Below, piece by piece: positions 29,664-38,515 of a stretch of DNA of 41,739 nt (position 1 is its first letter; each line of letters begins with the position of its first letter). Source of the DNA: a virus; IMG/VR virus record IMGVR_UViG_3300011440_000034, positions 1 through 41,739 of that record. One strand, written 5' to 3'. Under the pieces are notes generated by a model, which worked only from the letters and a program-made list of their open reading frames with translations, made no database searches and was not told the DNA's origin. A program made the position numbers and the translations under genes.

Positions 29664-30850
29664 GCGGGCAGGCTACCTTCCAGTTCTTTGATCCTGTCGG
29701 TGAGCCGATTCACCTTGGCAGCGAGGATGGCCATGACAGCAGGTGCGTCATAGTTCTCGATCTCCCCATCCTCCCCGTATTGGCCAAGGATGGGGTCTTG
29801 ATCGGCTAGCCAGTCGGCAATGAATCCGTAGAACCATTTCTTGTCATCTCTGCGATAGAACTTCTGCGGCTTCAGCTCGATGTCGGCCAGGAAATCGGCA
29901 TCGTGGAGTTTCATCTTGTACTTCAAGGCTGAAGTGAACCGGGCTAGAACCCTGACACCGCTCGTGCTGACGTTGACGTTCGCCGCTGTGCCAGTTGTGA
30001 CTGCAGAGATGCCAGGGCCGTTAACCGTTCCACTAGCAAGGCCGAACATGGCGTTGTTGCCTGCCGTCAAGTAGATGCCATCGGCTTCATTGGAGTAAAT
30101 CCCTGTGTCCTCGTCTCCCCGGAACGTGTAGATAGGAAGCGCAACTGACCCGGTGCCTTCCTTGAGCAACCAGCCTCGAGTACCAGTCGGGCTGTAGACA
30201 CGACTGGTTCCCGAGGCATCGTCGATTGTGAGAGCCAGGGCACCAGCAGCAACGATGCCGAGAGCGTTGGTTCCCACTCGATAGAAGCCAAGATCCGAGT
30301 CGTCTTGGAATCTGATCGACAACACTGATACCGATCCGTCGTTGACCTGGATCCGGTCAACGCCGAAGAGGACATGGTCGAGAAGACTCAAGTTCTGGTT
30401 GGCATCGAAGAAAGCAGCAGCGACACCAGCTGTGGCGAATGCCAGGTTGTTGACGTTGGACCGATACATCCCGGTGTCTGGTTCAGAAGCAAAGCTGTAA
30501 CTCGGCAAAGCGGCGCTGCCATCAGCGAAGTAGCCGAGAGCATTTTGGAGCTGATTGCCATCGAGGTCGATGTCTCCAGCCATGATCCCGCCAGCGAGCG
30601 GCAGGTACCCAGCGAGCTCGGCGTCAGTGGCGTAACCAGGGATGACAGCGTTCTGGATCTCGTGGCCATCCATGTCGATGTCCCCGACCATGACTCCACC
30701 GGCGAGGGGCAAGAACAGCGAGCCGCTGCCCGGATCGATCGGCTGAGGCGTGAACGCAGCACCGTCGAAGACCAGACCCTCACCGGCTGCGGCCCCTCGA
30801 GGATCGACGGCGACGCCACCGATGGTTGTGGGTGCCTTCAGTTGCGCCAT
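29660..30850 (-). CDS. Tail fibre with C-terminal chaperone-type domain, 396 aa
   Basis: Two LPLAGGxMxGDIDxDGxxxQNA repeats (residues about 46-68 and 80-105) mark a tail fibre. A beta-rich shaft follows (about 105-310). The last about 90 residues (KMKLHDADFLADIELKPQKF, then FYGFIADWLADQDP and a coiled-coil end) resemble the intramolecular chaperone (S74-type) module that trims or folds trimeric fibres. A catalytic Ser-Lys pair could not be assigned. It shares a base with the upstream stop. It is likely the main host-binding fibre. Confidence 0.75.
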   Translation of the reverse strand: MAQLKAPTTIGGVAVDPRGAAAGEGLVFDGAAFTPQPIDPGSGSLFLPLAGGVMVGDIDMDGHEIQNAVIPGYATDAELAGYLPLAGGIMAGDIDLDGNQLQNALGYFADGSAALPSYSFASEPDTGMYRSNVNNLAFATAGVAAAFFDANQNLSLLDHVLFGVDRIQVNDGSVSVLSIRFQDDSDLGFYRVGTNALGIVAAGALALTIDDASGTSRVYSPTGTRGWLLKEGTGSVALPIYTFRGDEDTGIYSNEADGIYLTAGNNAMFGLASGTVNGPGISAVTTGTAANVNVSTSGVRVLARFTSALKYKMKLHDADFLADIELKPQKFYRRDDKKWFYGFIADWLADQDPILGQYGEDGEIENYDAPAVMAILAAKVNRLTDRIKELEGSLPA

Positions 30851-31218
30851 TACAGCTCTCCCAGGTCGAAGGTGTGCAGCTTGCCGTCGTCAGTGAGACG
30901 CATCTTCGTCGTCGACTCGACCCCTAGGTCCTCATCCTCGATGAACTCCACCGAGTAGACGACGTCGTCGACAAACCGAACTCCGGTGACGGGGATAGTC
31001 AGCGCACCCTGGGCGACACCGCTGGTCCCGTAGGCGATCGTGCCCAACGGGTAGACGTGAGGAAGCTCCGGGTCCTCGAGCTCACGGAACTCAGCCGCCT
31101 GCAGTTGAGGTGATCCCGGTAGCGACTGGATCCCGTAGCCGATCCTGCCGTACATGGCCGTGCCGTAGGGCTGGCCGACCCCGACCTGGAGGCCGGCGAA
31201 GGGGACGAGCCGGATCAT
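30850..31218 (-). CDS. Hypothetical virion protein, 122 aa
   Basis: ATG 31218 overlaps the upstream stop (ATGA), and this decides the start over a longer frame. The product is beta-rich with Gly/Tyr-rich loops (PYGTAMYGRIGYG, IAYGTSG) and an acidic strand near 100-110. It has no Cys and no membrane segment. Its position between fibre genes suggests a tail or fibre-base component. No family is recognised. Confidence 0.7.
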   Translation of the reverse strand: MIRLVPFAGLQVGVGQPYGTAMYGRIGYGIQSLPGSPQLQAAEFRELEDPELPHVYPLGTIAYGTSGVAQGALTIPVTGVRFVDDVVYSVEFIEDEDLGVESTTKMRLTDDGKLHTFDLGEL

Positions 31219-31679
31219 CCGATCCAGTTGAAATCGAGCGACGAGAGAGCCGGGTTGTAAGCGATCTCCCACTTGTCGAGATCGGACGACGTCTCGTAGA
31301 TGGTGATCTCATCAGGGTGTCGCTGATGTGGGCCCCCACCGCCACCGCCACCGCCCATCAGGGAGACCCAGCCATCCGATGTCCACACGGAAACGTCTTC
31401 GACGACCCCGGTGTCCTCGATCCAGATGTCACCAACGTCAGGATCGACGGGAGGCGAACTGCCCTGGCTGGCCACCAGGTACTGCTCGTGGACGTGGCTG
31501 TCGCCCGGGTGGATGTGAGCGATCTCGGCATAGACGCTGTCGTGGTTGTGACTGGGATCGTCTGGGTCGTCAGACAAGCTCAGCGAGTTGAGGAAGGCTT
31601 CGAGGGCAGTTTCCTTGGTCCGCAGGCTTGCAACGTCGTTGTTGCCTTTCAGCGGGTAGATGAAACGCTTGATGCTCAC
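31215..31679 (-). CDS. Fibre-associated protein with His-rich motif, 154 aa
   Basis: The GTG at 31679 overlaps the upstream stop (GTGA). A helical N-terminus (residues 1-35) precedes a motif rich in His and Asp (HNHDSVYAEIAHIHPG, about 44-60), often seen in trimeric fibre proteins where His chelates metal. Next come a DIWIEDTG strand and a Gly8 linker (about 109-116), followed by a short C-terminal domain. It is likely a fibre-base or receptor-binding accessory protein. Confidence 0.7.
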   Translation of the reverse strand: MSIKRFIYPLKGNNDVASLRTKETALEAFLNSLSLSDDPDDPSHNHDSVYAEIAHIHPGDSHVHEQYLVASQGSSPPVDPDVGDIWIEDTGVVEDVSVWTSDGWVSLMGGGGGGGGPHQRHPDEITIYETSSDLDKWEIAYNPALSSLDFNWIG

Positions 31680-33142
31680 GGTGTTGCAGAGGCTATCGCC
31701 GTGTGCTCCCCGAGCCGGTCACGGTTGACCGTGAACAGCAGCTCGATGAGGTTCAGCTGGAACTCCTCCTCGGAGTCGTTGACGTACTCGAGCTGGAAGG
31801 TGTCGGCCCGGTTGGGCCACCCGTCGAGGGCGATCACCACGGCAACCTCGTTGGCCGAGTTGATGTCATGCGTCTCGAAGGTTCGGGTCATGATCGTGTC
31901 GTCGCTGTACTCCTGACGGAGAAGCACGTCGACCTCTGAGCCGCTTGCCTTGAAGTTGGTTTCGACTCTCCTCAGCCGGCTCTGCCCGCCCAGGCCGGCC
32001 GGCTGCAGCCACGGTGTCTTGAAGTGAAACGAGATCGGTGCGGCATCGTCGAGGTAGGTGCCGTACTCCCAAACGCCGACGTTCCCTCGGGGACTGGCAA
32101 TCAGCTCCCGGTTGGCATGGTTGATCGAATCCCAGGCTCCGTAGTCCCATTCTGTCCAGCTGTTGGAGAGCGTCGAGTAGACGAAGGTGCGCTGGTTGAC
32201 CGATGAGCCTTCCCAGGGCACCGACAAGATGTAGAGGTCTCGGCGCACATGGGCGTTGGCGATGTAGGCGTGGTCGTAGGTCATCCCGTTCAGCAAGTAC
32301 TGATTGATCTTCTCCGAGATCAGGGTGAACGTGGCTCCGTCCCAGGCCCAAACCCCGGTGTCTCGATCGAGAAAGACCAGTAGGCCTCGCACCTGTTTGA
32401 TGGTGCGTGGGCTGAAGGTTCCTCTGAGGGAGTCGAGTCGGTACCGGGCAAAGTCGGAACGGACTTTGCCGGTGAAGAGGTGGATGGTGTGATCCTTGAA
32501 CACCAGCAGGTCGTCACCAGATGGGGCGATCCCACGGATCTCTTCACCGTCGTCGGGGTCGAACTCGAAGATCGCCGGCTCGGTGGTGAAGTCCTCCGGG
32601 GCGAGCTCGAGGGACACCTGCAGCTGTGATGGCGCACCGACGATGTTGGCTGCGAACAACTGCTCGAACCGCCAGGTGAGGAACTGGGCCTTGGGCACAG
32701 CGGCCACGTCTGACCAGGTGGTGCCGTTCCACTTCATCGTCGTGTGACCTCGACGAGAGCTGAGGTAGAGGAAGCCGTTGGCGACTGCCCAACCGATCGG
32801 GTGTCTCGTCGACGAGCCGCCAGCGCCCACGTCCTTGGCTGAGTCGGTGAAGGTGTCGCCGGTGTCCTGCACGTAGAACACGTCACCGCTTTCGTCGATG
32901 GCCACCAGCCAGACCCGGGCGCTGGCATCTCGCCAGCTGACCATATGAGTGACCTGTTGGGCCAGGTTGTCGTCGTAGCGCTCATAGCCCTGACGCTTGA
33001 AGACCTCGCCACGGATGCCGAGCAACCCGTTCAGGATCTCCGGTGACTCGGTCTGTTCGAGACGGGTGACGTCAGCATCCTTGTTCAGCCCTCCGGCGAA
33101 GCCGTCGAGACGTACTGCCCGTACTGGAGAGACAGCAGGCAT
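31676..33142 (-). CDS. gp10-like tail/DNA-stabilisation protein, 488 aa
   Basis: It follows the adaptor directly (TGATG), as gp10 follows gp4 in P22-like phages. The N-terminus LDGFAGGLNKDAD resembles the starts of many podovirus tail-hub proteins. The body consists of repeated beta strands with WxxG and FxxR motifs (for example VWLVAIDESGDVFYV, FLYLSSRRG, LLVFKDHTIHLF), a beta-propeller-like pattern. Family is assigned by position and fold pattern, not by a confirmed profile match. Confidence 0.7.
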   Translation of the reverse strand: MPAVSPVRAVRLDGFAGGLNKDADVTRLEQTESPEILNGLLGIRGEVFKRQGYERYDDNLAQQVTHMVSWRDASARVWLVAIDESGDVFYVQDTGDTFTDSAKDVGAGGSSTRHPIGWAVANGFLYLSSRRGHTTMKWNGTTWSDVAAVPKAQFLTWRFEQLFAANIVGAPSQLQVSLELAPEDFTTEPAIFEFDPDDGEEIRGIAPSGDDLLVFKDHTIHLFTGKVRSDFARYRLDSLRGTFSPRTIKQVRGLLVFLDRDTGVWAWDGATFTLISEKINQYLLNGMTYDHAYIANAHVRRDLYILSVPWEGSSVNQRTFVYSTLSNSWTEWDYGAWDSINHANRELIASPRGNVGVWEYGTYLDDAAPISFHFKTPWLQPAGLGGQSRLRRVETNFKASGSEVDVLLRQEYSDDTIMTRTFETHDINSANEVAVVIALDGWPNRADTFQLEYVNDSEEEFQLNLIELLFTVNRDRLGEHTAIASATP

Positions 33143-33801
33143 CAGACCCCGTCGAGGAAGGGCATGTGCTGGCGCCGGCGACGGCTGGCGAGCTGGCCGT
33201 GGATCTTCGGTCGATCGGGGTTGGAGCTGTTGTCGAAGAAGATCAGCTCACCGAGGCCCGCTTCGTAGCGGCCCCGGTAGGCGTCTGACTTCTCCATGTC
33301 CTCCTGCCGTTCCCACACCCGGTGACAGGCCCAATCGGTGATGACCGAATCGAACTCGTCGGGCATGGGCTCGGGCTCGTCGGTGTCGTCGGGACCGAAG
33401 ACCGGCTTCTGATAGAAGCTGACGTGAACGTCGGTGGTTCCGTCGAAGGCGGGATGGAAGATCAGCAGGTTGCCTTCCTGCAGGTAGACCCGAGGCTGGT
33501 TGAACATGCGGCCTCGGATCGCAAAGTTGAGCATGGATCGTGTGGTGAAGTCGAGGGAGAACGACGAGCCATCTTCGATCACGTCGTAGATCTTGAGCAC
33601 CGGGAGCGAGAACGTGGTGATGTCGACCGTCTCGGTCGGCTGGATCGTCTCGAGGGCTGCGTGCAGCCAGGTCCAATCCCGGCGTAGGACGATCCGCTGG
33701 GTGGCCTCGTTGAGAAAGACGTCGATGGTGGCATCGGCGAGCTCGTGAGCGGCAACGAGGGTCATGTCCCTGACGTAGTCACGCATCTCCAGACGGTTCA
33801 T
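33142..33801 (-). CDS. Head-to-tail adaptor (gp4-like), 219 aa
   Basis: ATG 33801 overlaps the upstream stop (ATGA), which is why the longer frame (from 33900) was rejected. The N-terminal helices (MRDYVRDMTLVAAHE, IDVFLNEATQRI, RRDWTWL) match the connector/adaptor proteins of P22-like phages that ring the portal. The remainder is mixed beta with an acidic stretch near residues 140-155. It joins the portal to the tail. Confidence 0.75.
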   Translation of the reverse strand: MNRLEMRDYVRDMTLVAAHELADATIDVFLNEATQRIVLRRDWTWLHAALETIQPTETVDITTFSLPVLKIYDVIEDGSSFSLDFTTRSMLNFAIRGRMFNQPRVYLQEGNLLIFHPAFDGTTDVHVSFYQKPVFGPDDTDEPEPMPDEFDSVITDWACHRVWERQEDMEKSDAYRGRYEAGLGELIFFDNSSNPDRPKIHGQLASRRRRQHMPFLDGV

Positions 33802-34031
33802 GAGCGTGGCCCGTTGTAGCGAAGGTGCCCAAGGCAGACGGTCGAGCCGGGGTTCACCTTGTTGGTGCAGACCTTCCCGTCTTTCCGTGTCACCCCGCAC
33901 TTACCGTAGGAGTACGGGAGTTGACCGGGAGGGGCCGGGGCTACCCGGGCGCCACTTGCAACAGCTTCCGGCGTCTGGATCACCTGGCGAGCGTTCGAGT
34001 TTCCGGTGGCGGCGTTGGAGTGAACAGGCAT
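33798..34031 (-). CDS. Small Cys/His zinc-binding-type protein, 77 aa
   Basis: A flexible Ala/Pro-rich N-terminus (about 1-40) leads into C-x9-C-x10-C-x2-H (CGVTRKDGKVC, then VCLGH), the same layout as the 33-aa early protein at 5573-5674. The intervening TRKDGK turn is typical of small zinc-binding folds. Late expression next to the coat gene suggests a virion or assembly role, in contrast to the early paralogue. Function unknown. Confidence 0.65.
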   Translation of the reverse strand: MPVHSNAATGNSNARQVIQTPEAVASGARVAPAPPGQLPYSYGKCGVTRKDGKVCTNKVNPGSTVCLGHLRYNGPRS

Positions 34032-34050
34032 CGACGCATCCTATCTGGGC

Positions 34051-34082
34051 GACCCCCTCTCCCTCCGAAAAGGGAGAGGGTC
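34051..34082 (-). terminator. Stem-loop between coat and small zinc gene
   Basis: GACCCCCTCTCCCT (34051-34064) pairs with AGGGAGAGGGTC (34071-34082) with minor bulges. It lies 14 nt after the coat stop. In the leftward direction no U-tract follows, so partial termination or mRNA stabilisation is more likely than full stop. It would favour high coat-protein yield relative to the downstream genes. Confidence 0.6.
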
Positions 34083-34095
34083 GGTTGCCCTGTGG

Positions 34096-35061
34096 TTAGG
34101 CCGTGACAGCCGCCTTGACGACAGCCTGACGAGCCGGGAAGTTCGTGGTGAGGTTCCCGTAGCAAAGGATGTTCTTGTAGAAGGCATCCTGGTTCGTCGG
34201 CTGCAGCATGTCGCTCGGCTTGAACCAAGTCTCAGCCAGCTTGCGCAGGGTGAGGTACTTGGTGTTCAAGAACCAGAGCGGATCTGCATGTGGCGACTGC
34301 TCGGCCGCCCGATCGAAAGCGATCGGGATGCCCTTGAACAGAAGGTTCTGGAACCCTCCGTCAGCCATCGCCATGTCGGTGTAGCGGGCCTGGTCGACCA
34401 ACTGCTCTTCGTAGACCTCGAAGACCTTCTGGGTGGTGAGCCCATTAGTCGGGTGGTCGTTCCCCTCAGACGCCGTGTTGTACGCCGTCCGCATGTCTGC
34501 GACCAGCGTGGCGTCGGTGCCTGAGCCTGCGAACACGGTCGCATCCCAGTACTCCGAGCCGGCGGCGTTGGAGTCGATCCCACCGAGGACCCGGTTCTCT
34601 TCCACGATGACGTCGAGGCCAAGGAAGTCCTTGCCTCCGTTGCCCGTTCCATCGAGGTAGAGCATCAGGTTGATCGCTTCCGACATGGAGAGCTTGAGCT
34701 GATCCAACCGGGCCTGAGCCAAGTTGATGATCGCCTGCTCTCCGCTGTTCATCGCCAGCTCGATGCCGGAGATATGGAAGAGCCCGTAGAACTGTCTCCA
34801 CGGGAACTCAGCGGCCGACAGACCCGTGTTCGGGTCGGTCGTGAAGACGTCGTAGTCCGCATAGGACCCGACGTTGGGGGCAGGGTCGTACAGGATCGGC
34901 TCGACGATCGAGATGCCACCGGGGGCATTCTTCACCTGGTTGGCGTTGCTCAGAATCCAGAGCAAGACCTTCGAGGTGAAGATCTGCTGCTGGAAGCTGG
35001 GCATCAGCTTCTCAAGCGTTGTCGAGAGGAGTCCTGTGGTGCCCCAATTCGCATTGGGCAT
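34096..35061 (-). CDS. Major capsid protein, 321 aa
   Basis: It lies directly after the scaffold, as is standard in tailed phages. ATG 35061 has GGAG upstream. The sequence (helical start TTLEKLMPSFQQQIFTSKVL; PGGISIVEP; MSEAINLMLYLDGTG; TTQKVFEVYEEQLV; PIAFDRAAEQ) resembles the coat proteins of P22-type or related podo-/siphophages with an HK97-like fold. No cleavage site or protease gene was seen, so scaffold release is likely non-proteolytic. Confidence 0.8.
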   Translation of the reverse strand: MPNANWGTTGLLSTTLEKLMPSFQQQIFTSKVLLWILSNANQVKNAPGGISIVEPILYDPAPNVGSYADYDVFTTDPNTGLSAAEFPWRQFYGLFHISGIELAMNSGEQAIINLAQARLDQLKLSMSEAINLMLYLDGTGNGGKDFLGLDVIVEENRVLGGIDSNAAGSEYWDATVFAGSGTDATLVADMRTAYNTASEGNDHPTNGLTTQKVFEVYEEQLVDQARYTDMAMADGGFQNLLFKGIPIAFDRAAEQSPHADPLWFLNTKYLTLRKLAETWFKPSDMLQPTNQDAFYKNILCYGNLTTNFPARQAVVKAAVTA

Positions 35062-35079
35062 TGGTTGTCTCCGTAACGG

Positions 35080-35964
35080 TTAGCGGCCTGCCTCCGCTTT
35101 GGCTTGCGCCCACGCTTCCTCAACCGTCACCGGGACGGCAGCGGCTGGATCGCTGGTAGCGCCCAGCCCGCCTCTGGAATTCGGCCGAGAGGTGGCAGAC
35201 CTGGCTAGTTCTTCCGTGGTCCTTTGCCTGCCACGTGACTCGTTGAGACGGTGGGTGAACAGAAGATCGAGGTCGTAGACGTTCCTTCGCTGCGCATCGG
35301 CAAGGAGCTCGAAACGCAGGGCCTGGGGGATCTTGACCTGATGTTTCTCTTCGAGTGCTGCGAACTCTGAATCGATCAGGGCCTCGGCCTCGAGGACTTG
35401 GGCCCTCTGGATCCGGGGGTCTGATGCCAGACGCTCGTTCAACCGCTGCTCTAGCTCAGCCTCAAGTTGTTCCTGCGTGTACCGCTCGGGAATCCTGATG
35501 TCCTCGACGGGTGAAGCGTCAGAGTCCCACCACCCGAATTGGGCGCCGAGAGCCTTGGAGAACTCTTCCGGGTTCTCGTTGAAGGCCTCGTAGAACTTCT
35601 CTGCTGCTTCGAGCCGCCGGCGCTGGTCCGCTAGCTCTTGAGTCTTCTTGGTGTAGTCAGACTGGCGGAGTCCGCCGTTCCTGAGCTCGCCAAGAGTGGT
35701 CGGCTCTCCGTTGACTTCGACCGTCTGCTGCCAGAAGGCTGCAGACTCGGGGTCGACCTCATCGGCTTGCGGCTGCTCGACAAGCGAGTCCACCAGCTCT
35801 TGAGTCACCGGATCGGGTACCGGGTGATCTACCTCGGGGGAGGGTGCGCCTTCAGCCGTCGGTTGCTCGGGTACTCCCACCACCTCTAGGGCGGCTGCAC
35901 CATTCTGCATCTCGATCTTGGCTGCGGCGAACGCCTCTTCGACCGTTGAGATTCCAGTGTCCAT
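35080..35964 (-). CDS. Scaffolding protein, 294 aa
   Basis: It lies between portal and coat and is acidic, helical and Gln/Glu-rich. A coiled-coil-like section at about 100-135 (TKKTQELADQRRRLEAAEKFYEA-type) and another near 160-190 fit a scaffold. The short motif TVEEAxAxAKxE occurs at both ends (residues 7-18 and 280-291), possibly twin coat- or portal-binding helices. No protease motif. Confidence 0.8.
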   Translation of the reverse strand: MDTGISTVEEAFAAAKIEMQNGAAALEVVGVPEQPTAEGAPSPEVDHPVPDPVTQELVDSLVEQPQADEVDPESAAFWQQTVEVNGEPTTLGELRNGGLRQSDYTKKTQELADQRRRLEAAEKFYEAFNENPEEFSKALGAQFGWWDSDASPVEDIRIPERYTQEQLEAELEQRLNERLASDPRIQRAQVLEAEALIDSEFAALEEKHQVKIPQALRFELLADAQRRNVYDLDLLFTHRLNESRGRQRTTEELARSATSRPNSRGGLGATSDPAAAVPVTVEEAWAQAKAEAGR

Positions 35965-36015
35965 TGATGAATGAACCTTTCTGCAGCTCGCATGTGCGGG
36001 CTACAGGCGGTGACG

Positions 36016-37974
36016 CTAGTACGGGACTGCGTTGCTCGGAGTGTTCGGCGTGGCCGGGGCGATCTCGCCCGTCTCGAGCATCCCGGTGTTCTGGATCATC
36101 TGCATGTCCTCGGGAGCGGGCTGACCGGGCGGTGCCATCGGTGGCGCCGGGGGTGCGCCCCCTCCCATCAGCATCGACATGAGATCGCCACCAGGTGCGC
36201 CCATGCCCGGGGGAGCGCCCATCTGTGGAGCGCCACCCATGGGGGAGAGGATGGAGTCGATGTCGATGATGTCGGTCGATTCCAGCCAGATTCGGAGTAC
36301 CCGGCCCATATCGATAGGCACGCCCATCTGCTGCAGAGTGGGAGCGACTTTCATGAGCTCGAAGAACATTGAGCGGTACGTCTCCTCTTTCAGCTTGGGG
36401 TCCCGGTACTCGGTCGAGCCGACTTCGACGAGAACCTCGTAATCGCCGACGAACATCTGAGCTGTCGGCTTGGTGATCACCTCGTTGGGGAGCTGCTGGC
36501 TCGAGATCTCGGCAGCGCCTTGCATGTCACCGTTCTCGATCGCCTTGTTGACCTGGCTCCCTTGGGCGGCTCTGGCGAGGCGCTGGGCCTCGTCGCCGCC
36601 GATGAACATGGCCCACTCGTCGGGGTCTGTCTCGGGGAAGACTTCCCGGGCGATGCCCAACAGGATCGCTCCCAACCGGCGTGATGCCTCTTCGATCGCC
36701 GTCAGCTTGGAACCGAGCTTGACGTTGGAGCTGGCATCCATGATCGATGCCTCGGTCGCCGTCCTGGTGATGTCGGGGGCTACCCCTCGCTGGTATTCGG
36801 TGATCCCGGTGATCTCCCGAATGTCATCCTTGATCTCTCGGGTCGAGCCGTAGTTGTCGGAGCTGATCGGCTGCTGTTGATAAGCCTGGACGACATTCTG
36901 CAGAGGCTCCTGAGTGTCGATCTCGACGAACTCATTGACGATCGGCGACTGCAGGGCGTCCTGAGCGTTGGCGTCGAGGGTGCCCTTGCGCACGAAGGTC
37001 TTGGCCACGTTGCGCCGGCGATGAGTCATCAACTCGGAGCGAGTGAAGTTCAACTCGTCCTGTAGGCCGCTGATCTGTTCGAGATCTCCGATGTGCCAGG
37101 GGCTGTCACCCAGGTCGTAGTTGGGGAGCTGGACGATCGGCAAGGACATGTCCTCGATGATCTGCCAGGGGACGACACCGCCGACTGGCCTGGTCTGGTT
37201 GGCAACCGGATAGCAGACCATCGTGCCCATGGTGATGTCGTAGAACTCGATGAGCTGGACCCAGCGTTGGCCTTCCACCAGGCCGACGTTGTTGCGGCCG
37301 ACAGCGGTGTGCTCATCGTCGGTGGAGCGATCGTCGGTGAACTCCCAGTCCTTCGGGATGGTGAACCGATTGTCCAGGGTGGCCTCGTCCTCGGTCATCC
37401 AGACCCGGTGGGCGACCCAGCGGGCAGAGGTGAGGCCGTCCGAGTAGGGGTCGATCCAGATGTCCCAGGGGGAAACCCGATCGACGTGGAGCTCGGCCAC
37501 GTTCGACTCTTCATCGAGGCCGGTGTGTCGGGCCACCAGCTCGTAGGTGCCCTTCAAGAATCCGTCTCCGTACTTCAGGTACTCGAAGGCGGCGCCTCGC
37601 AGCGCCTCCTGAGCACCAACGGGAGGGTGACGCCAGATGCGGTTGAGGAACACTTCCTGCAGGGCGGCATTGAGCCGGGTGGCGTCGGAGCTGAACGGCT
37701 CCAGGTAGAAGTGCGGTTCCTGGTCGGTGATGTAGGGCTTGATCGTCTGGATCGTGCCGAAGCTCATGTTGACCACGGTGAGCGTGGCGGTCGGGTCCTC
37801 GAGGGCTTCGGCCGACCAATGAGCGCCCTTGTACTGCTTGTCAACGAGATGCCAGATTTCCTCACGCACCGTTTGGCGGTGAGTCTTGCCCTGCTCCAAG
37901 AGCTTGCCCGCCTTCTCGACGAGGTCGGCGTCCGAAGCTACGGGATCACGTGGATACCCGGTGACCTTTGGCAT
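36016..37974 (-). CDS. Portal protein, 652 aa
   Basis: It lies after the terminase region and before scaffold and coat. It has the features of large P22-type portals: an N-terminal helical part, LTVVNMSFGTIQTIKPYITDQEP, central strands with RVSPWDIWIDPYS and ARWVAHRVWMTEDEA, the RRRNVAK basic motif, a GITEYQRGVAPDITRTATEA helix, and a C-terminal Met/Gly/Pro-rich tail (about 575-652). Twelve copies form the DNA entry ring. It starts by abutting TAGATG with the HeH protein. Confidence 0.85.
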   Translation of the reverse strand: MPKVTGYPRDPVASDADLVEKAGKLLEQGKTHRQTVREEIWHLVDKQYKGAHWSAEALEDPTATLTVVNMSFGTIQTIKPYITDQEPHFYLEPFSSDATRLNAALQEVFLNRIWRHPPVGAQEALRGAAFEYLKYGDGFLKGTYELVARHTGLDEESNVAELHVDRVSPWDIWIDPYSDGLTSARWVAHRVWMTEDEATLDNRFTIPKDWEFTDDRSTDDEHTAVGRNNVGLVEGQRWVQLIEFYDITMGTMVCYPVANQTRPVGGVVPWQIIEDMSLPIVQLPNYDLGDSPWHIGDLEQISGLQDELNFTRSELMTHRRRNVAKTFVRKGTLDANAQDALQSPIVNEFVEIDTQEPLQNVVQAYQQQPISSDNYGSTREIKDDIREITGITEYQRGVAPDITRTATEASIMDASSNVKLGSKLTAIEEASRRLGAILLGIAREVFPETDPDEWAMFIGGDEAQRLARAAQGSQVNKAIENGDMQGAAEISSQQLPNEVITKPTAQMFVGDYEVLVEVGSTEYRDPKLKEETYRSMFFELMKVAPTLQQMGVPIDMGRVLRIWLESTDIIDIDSILSPMGGAPQMGAPPGMGAPGGDLMSMLMGGGAPPAPPMAPPGQPAPEDMQMIQNTGMLETGEIAPATPNTPSNAVPY

Positions 37975-38205
37975 CTAGGGGACGAGGTCTAGGAGCTCGG
38001 TCTTGGTTGCGGACGAGTCGTAGGCGATGCCCTCATGGTCGAGGTAGGCGGCTATCTCCGCTTTCGTGTTCGCCGAGGTCGGTACGGACGGGCCACTACC
38101 GACATGGCTGTCCACCGCTTCGTCGGTGGCACCTTGGTCGCCTTCTTCGATCGGTGACCCGATGAGCTCGTTGAGCTTGGCGACATCAGAAGAGACGCCT
38201 TTCAT
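37975..38205 (-). CDS. HeH/SAP-like small protein, 76 aa
   Basis: The ATG at 38205 overlaps the upstream stop by 4 nt. The C-terminal about 35 residues (TKAEIAAYLDHEGIAYDSSATKTELLDL) fit a helix-extension-helix (HeH/LEM/SAP-like) domain that often binds DNA or proteins. The N-terminal half is acidic and disordered. It is common before phage portal genes, where it may help connect packaging factors. The role is inferred. Confidence 0.7.
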   Translation of the reverse strand: MKGVSSDVAKLNELIGSPIEEGDQGATDEAVDSHVGSGPSVPTSANTKAEIAAYLDHEGIAYDSSATKTELLDLVP

Positions 38206-38513
38206 GCGACGTCACCACGGTCCCTGGCCTCGTTGACGAACCCGGGGTTGACACCGAAGGGATGCTGGGTGTGGATGACTGCAGCACCGGCGCCGAGGCT
38301 GCCATCGTCGGGATCGACGTAGGTGGCGTCGTCGACGGTGACTGCTACCCCGGCGATGCCGAGCATCGGCCTGGTGGTGATCCCTCCGGTCACGCCGTCA
38401 CAGCCGAGACGACCGTTGACGGTGACACCGGTGACGGTGCCGATGGCGGTGATGATGTCACCGGCCTTGTCTGCGACGCCCTCGAGGACGGCTACAGATG
38501 GGTGAGCGGCCAT
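38202..38513 (-). CDS. Beta-rich hypothetical virion protein, 103 aa
   Basis: The ATG at 38513 follows GAAGGAG by 7 nt. The sequence is Gly/Thr/Val-rich (IITAIGTVTGVTVNGRL, VTVDDATYVDPDDG) with a beta pattern and one Cys. It could be a capsid decoration-type or spike protein by composition and place, but no family is certain. Confidence 0.65.
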   Translation of the reverse strand: MAAHPSVAVLEGVADKAGDIITAIGTVTGVTVNGRLGCDGVTGGITTRPMLGIAGVAVTVDDATYVDPDDGSLGAGAAVIHTQHPFGVNPGFVNEARDRGDVA

Positions 38514-38515
38514 GA

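Noticed and set aside
31325-31360. Possible programmed frameshift at the Gly8 stretch
   Set aside because: The codons are mixed (GGT/GGC/GGG), not a homopolymer, and no overlapping frame continues as a plausible product.
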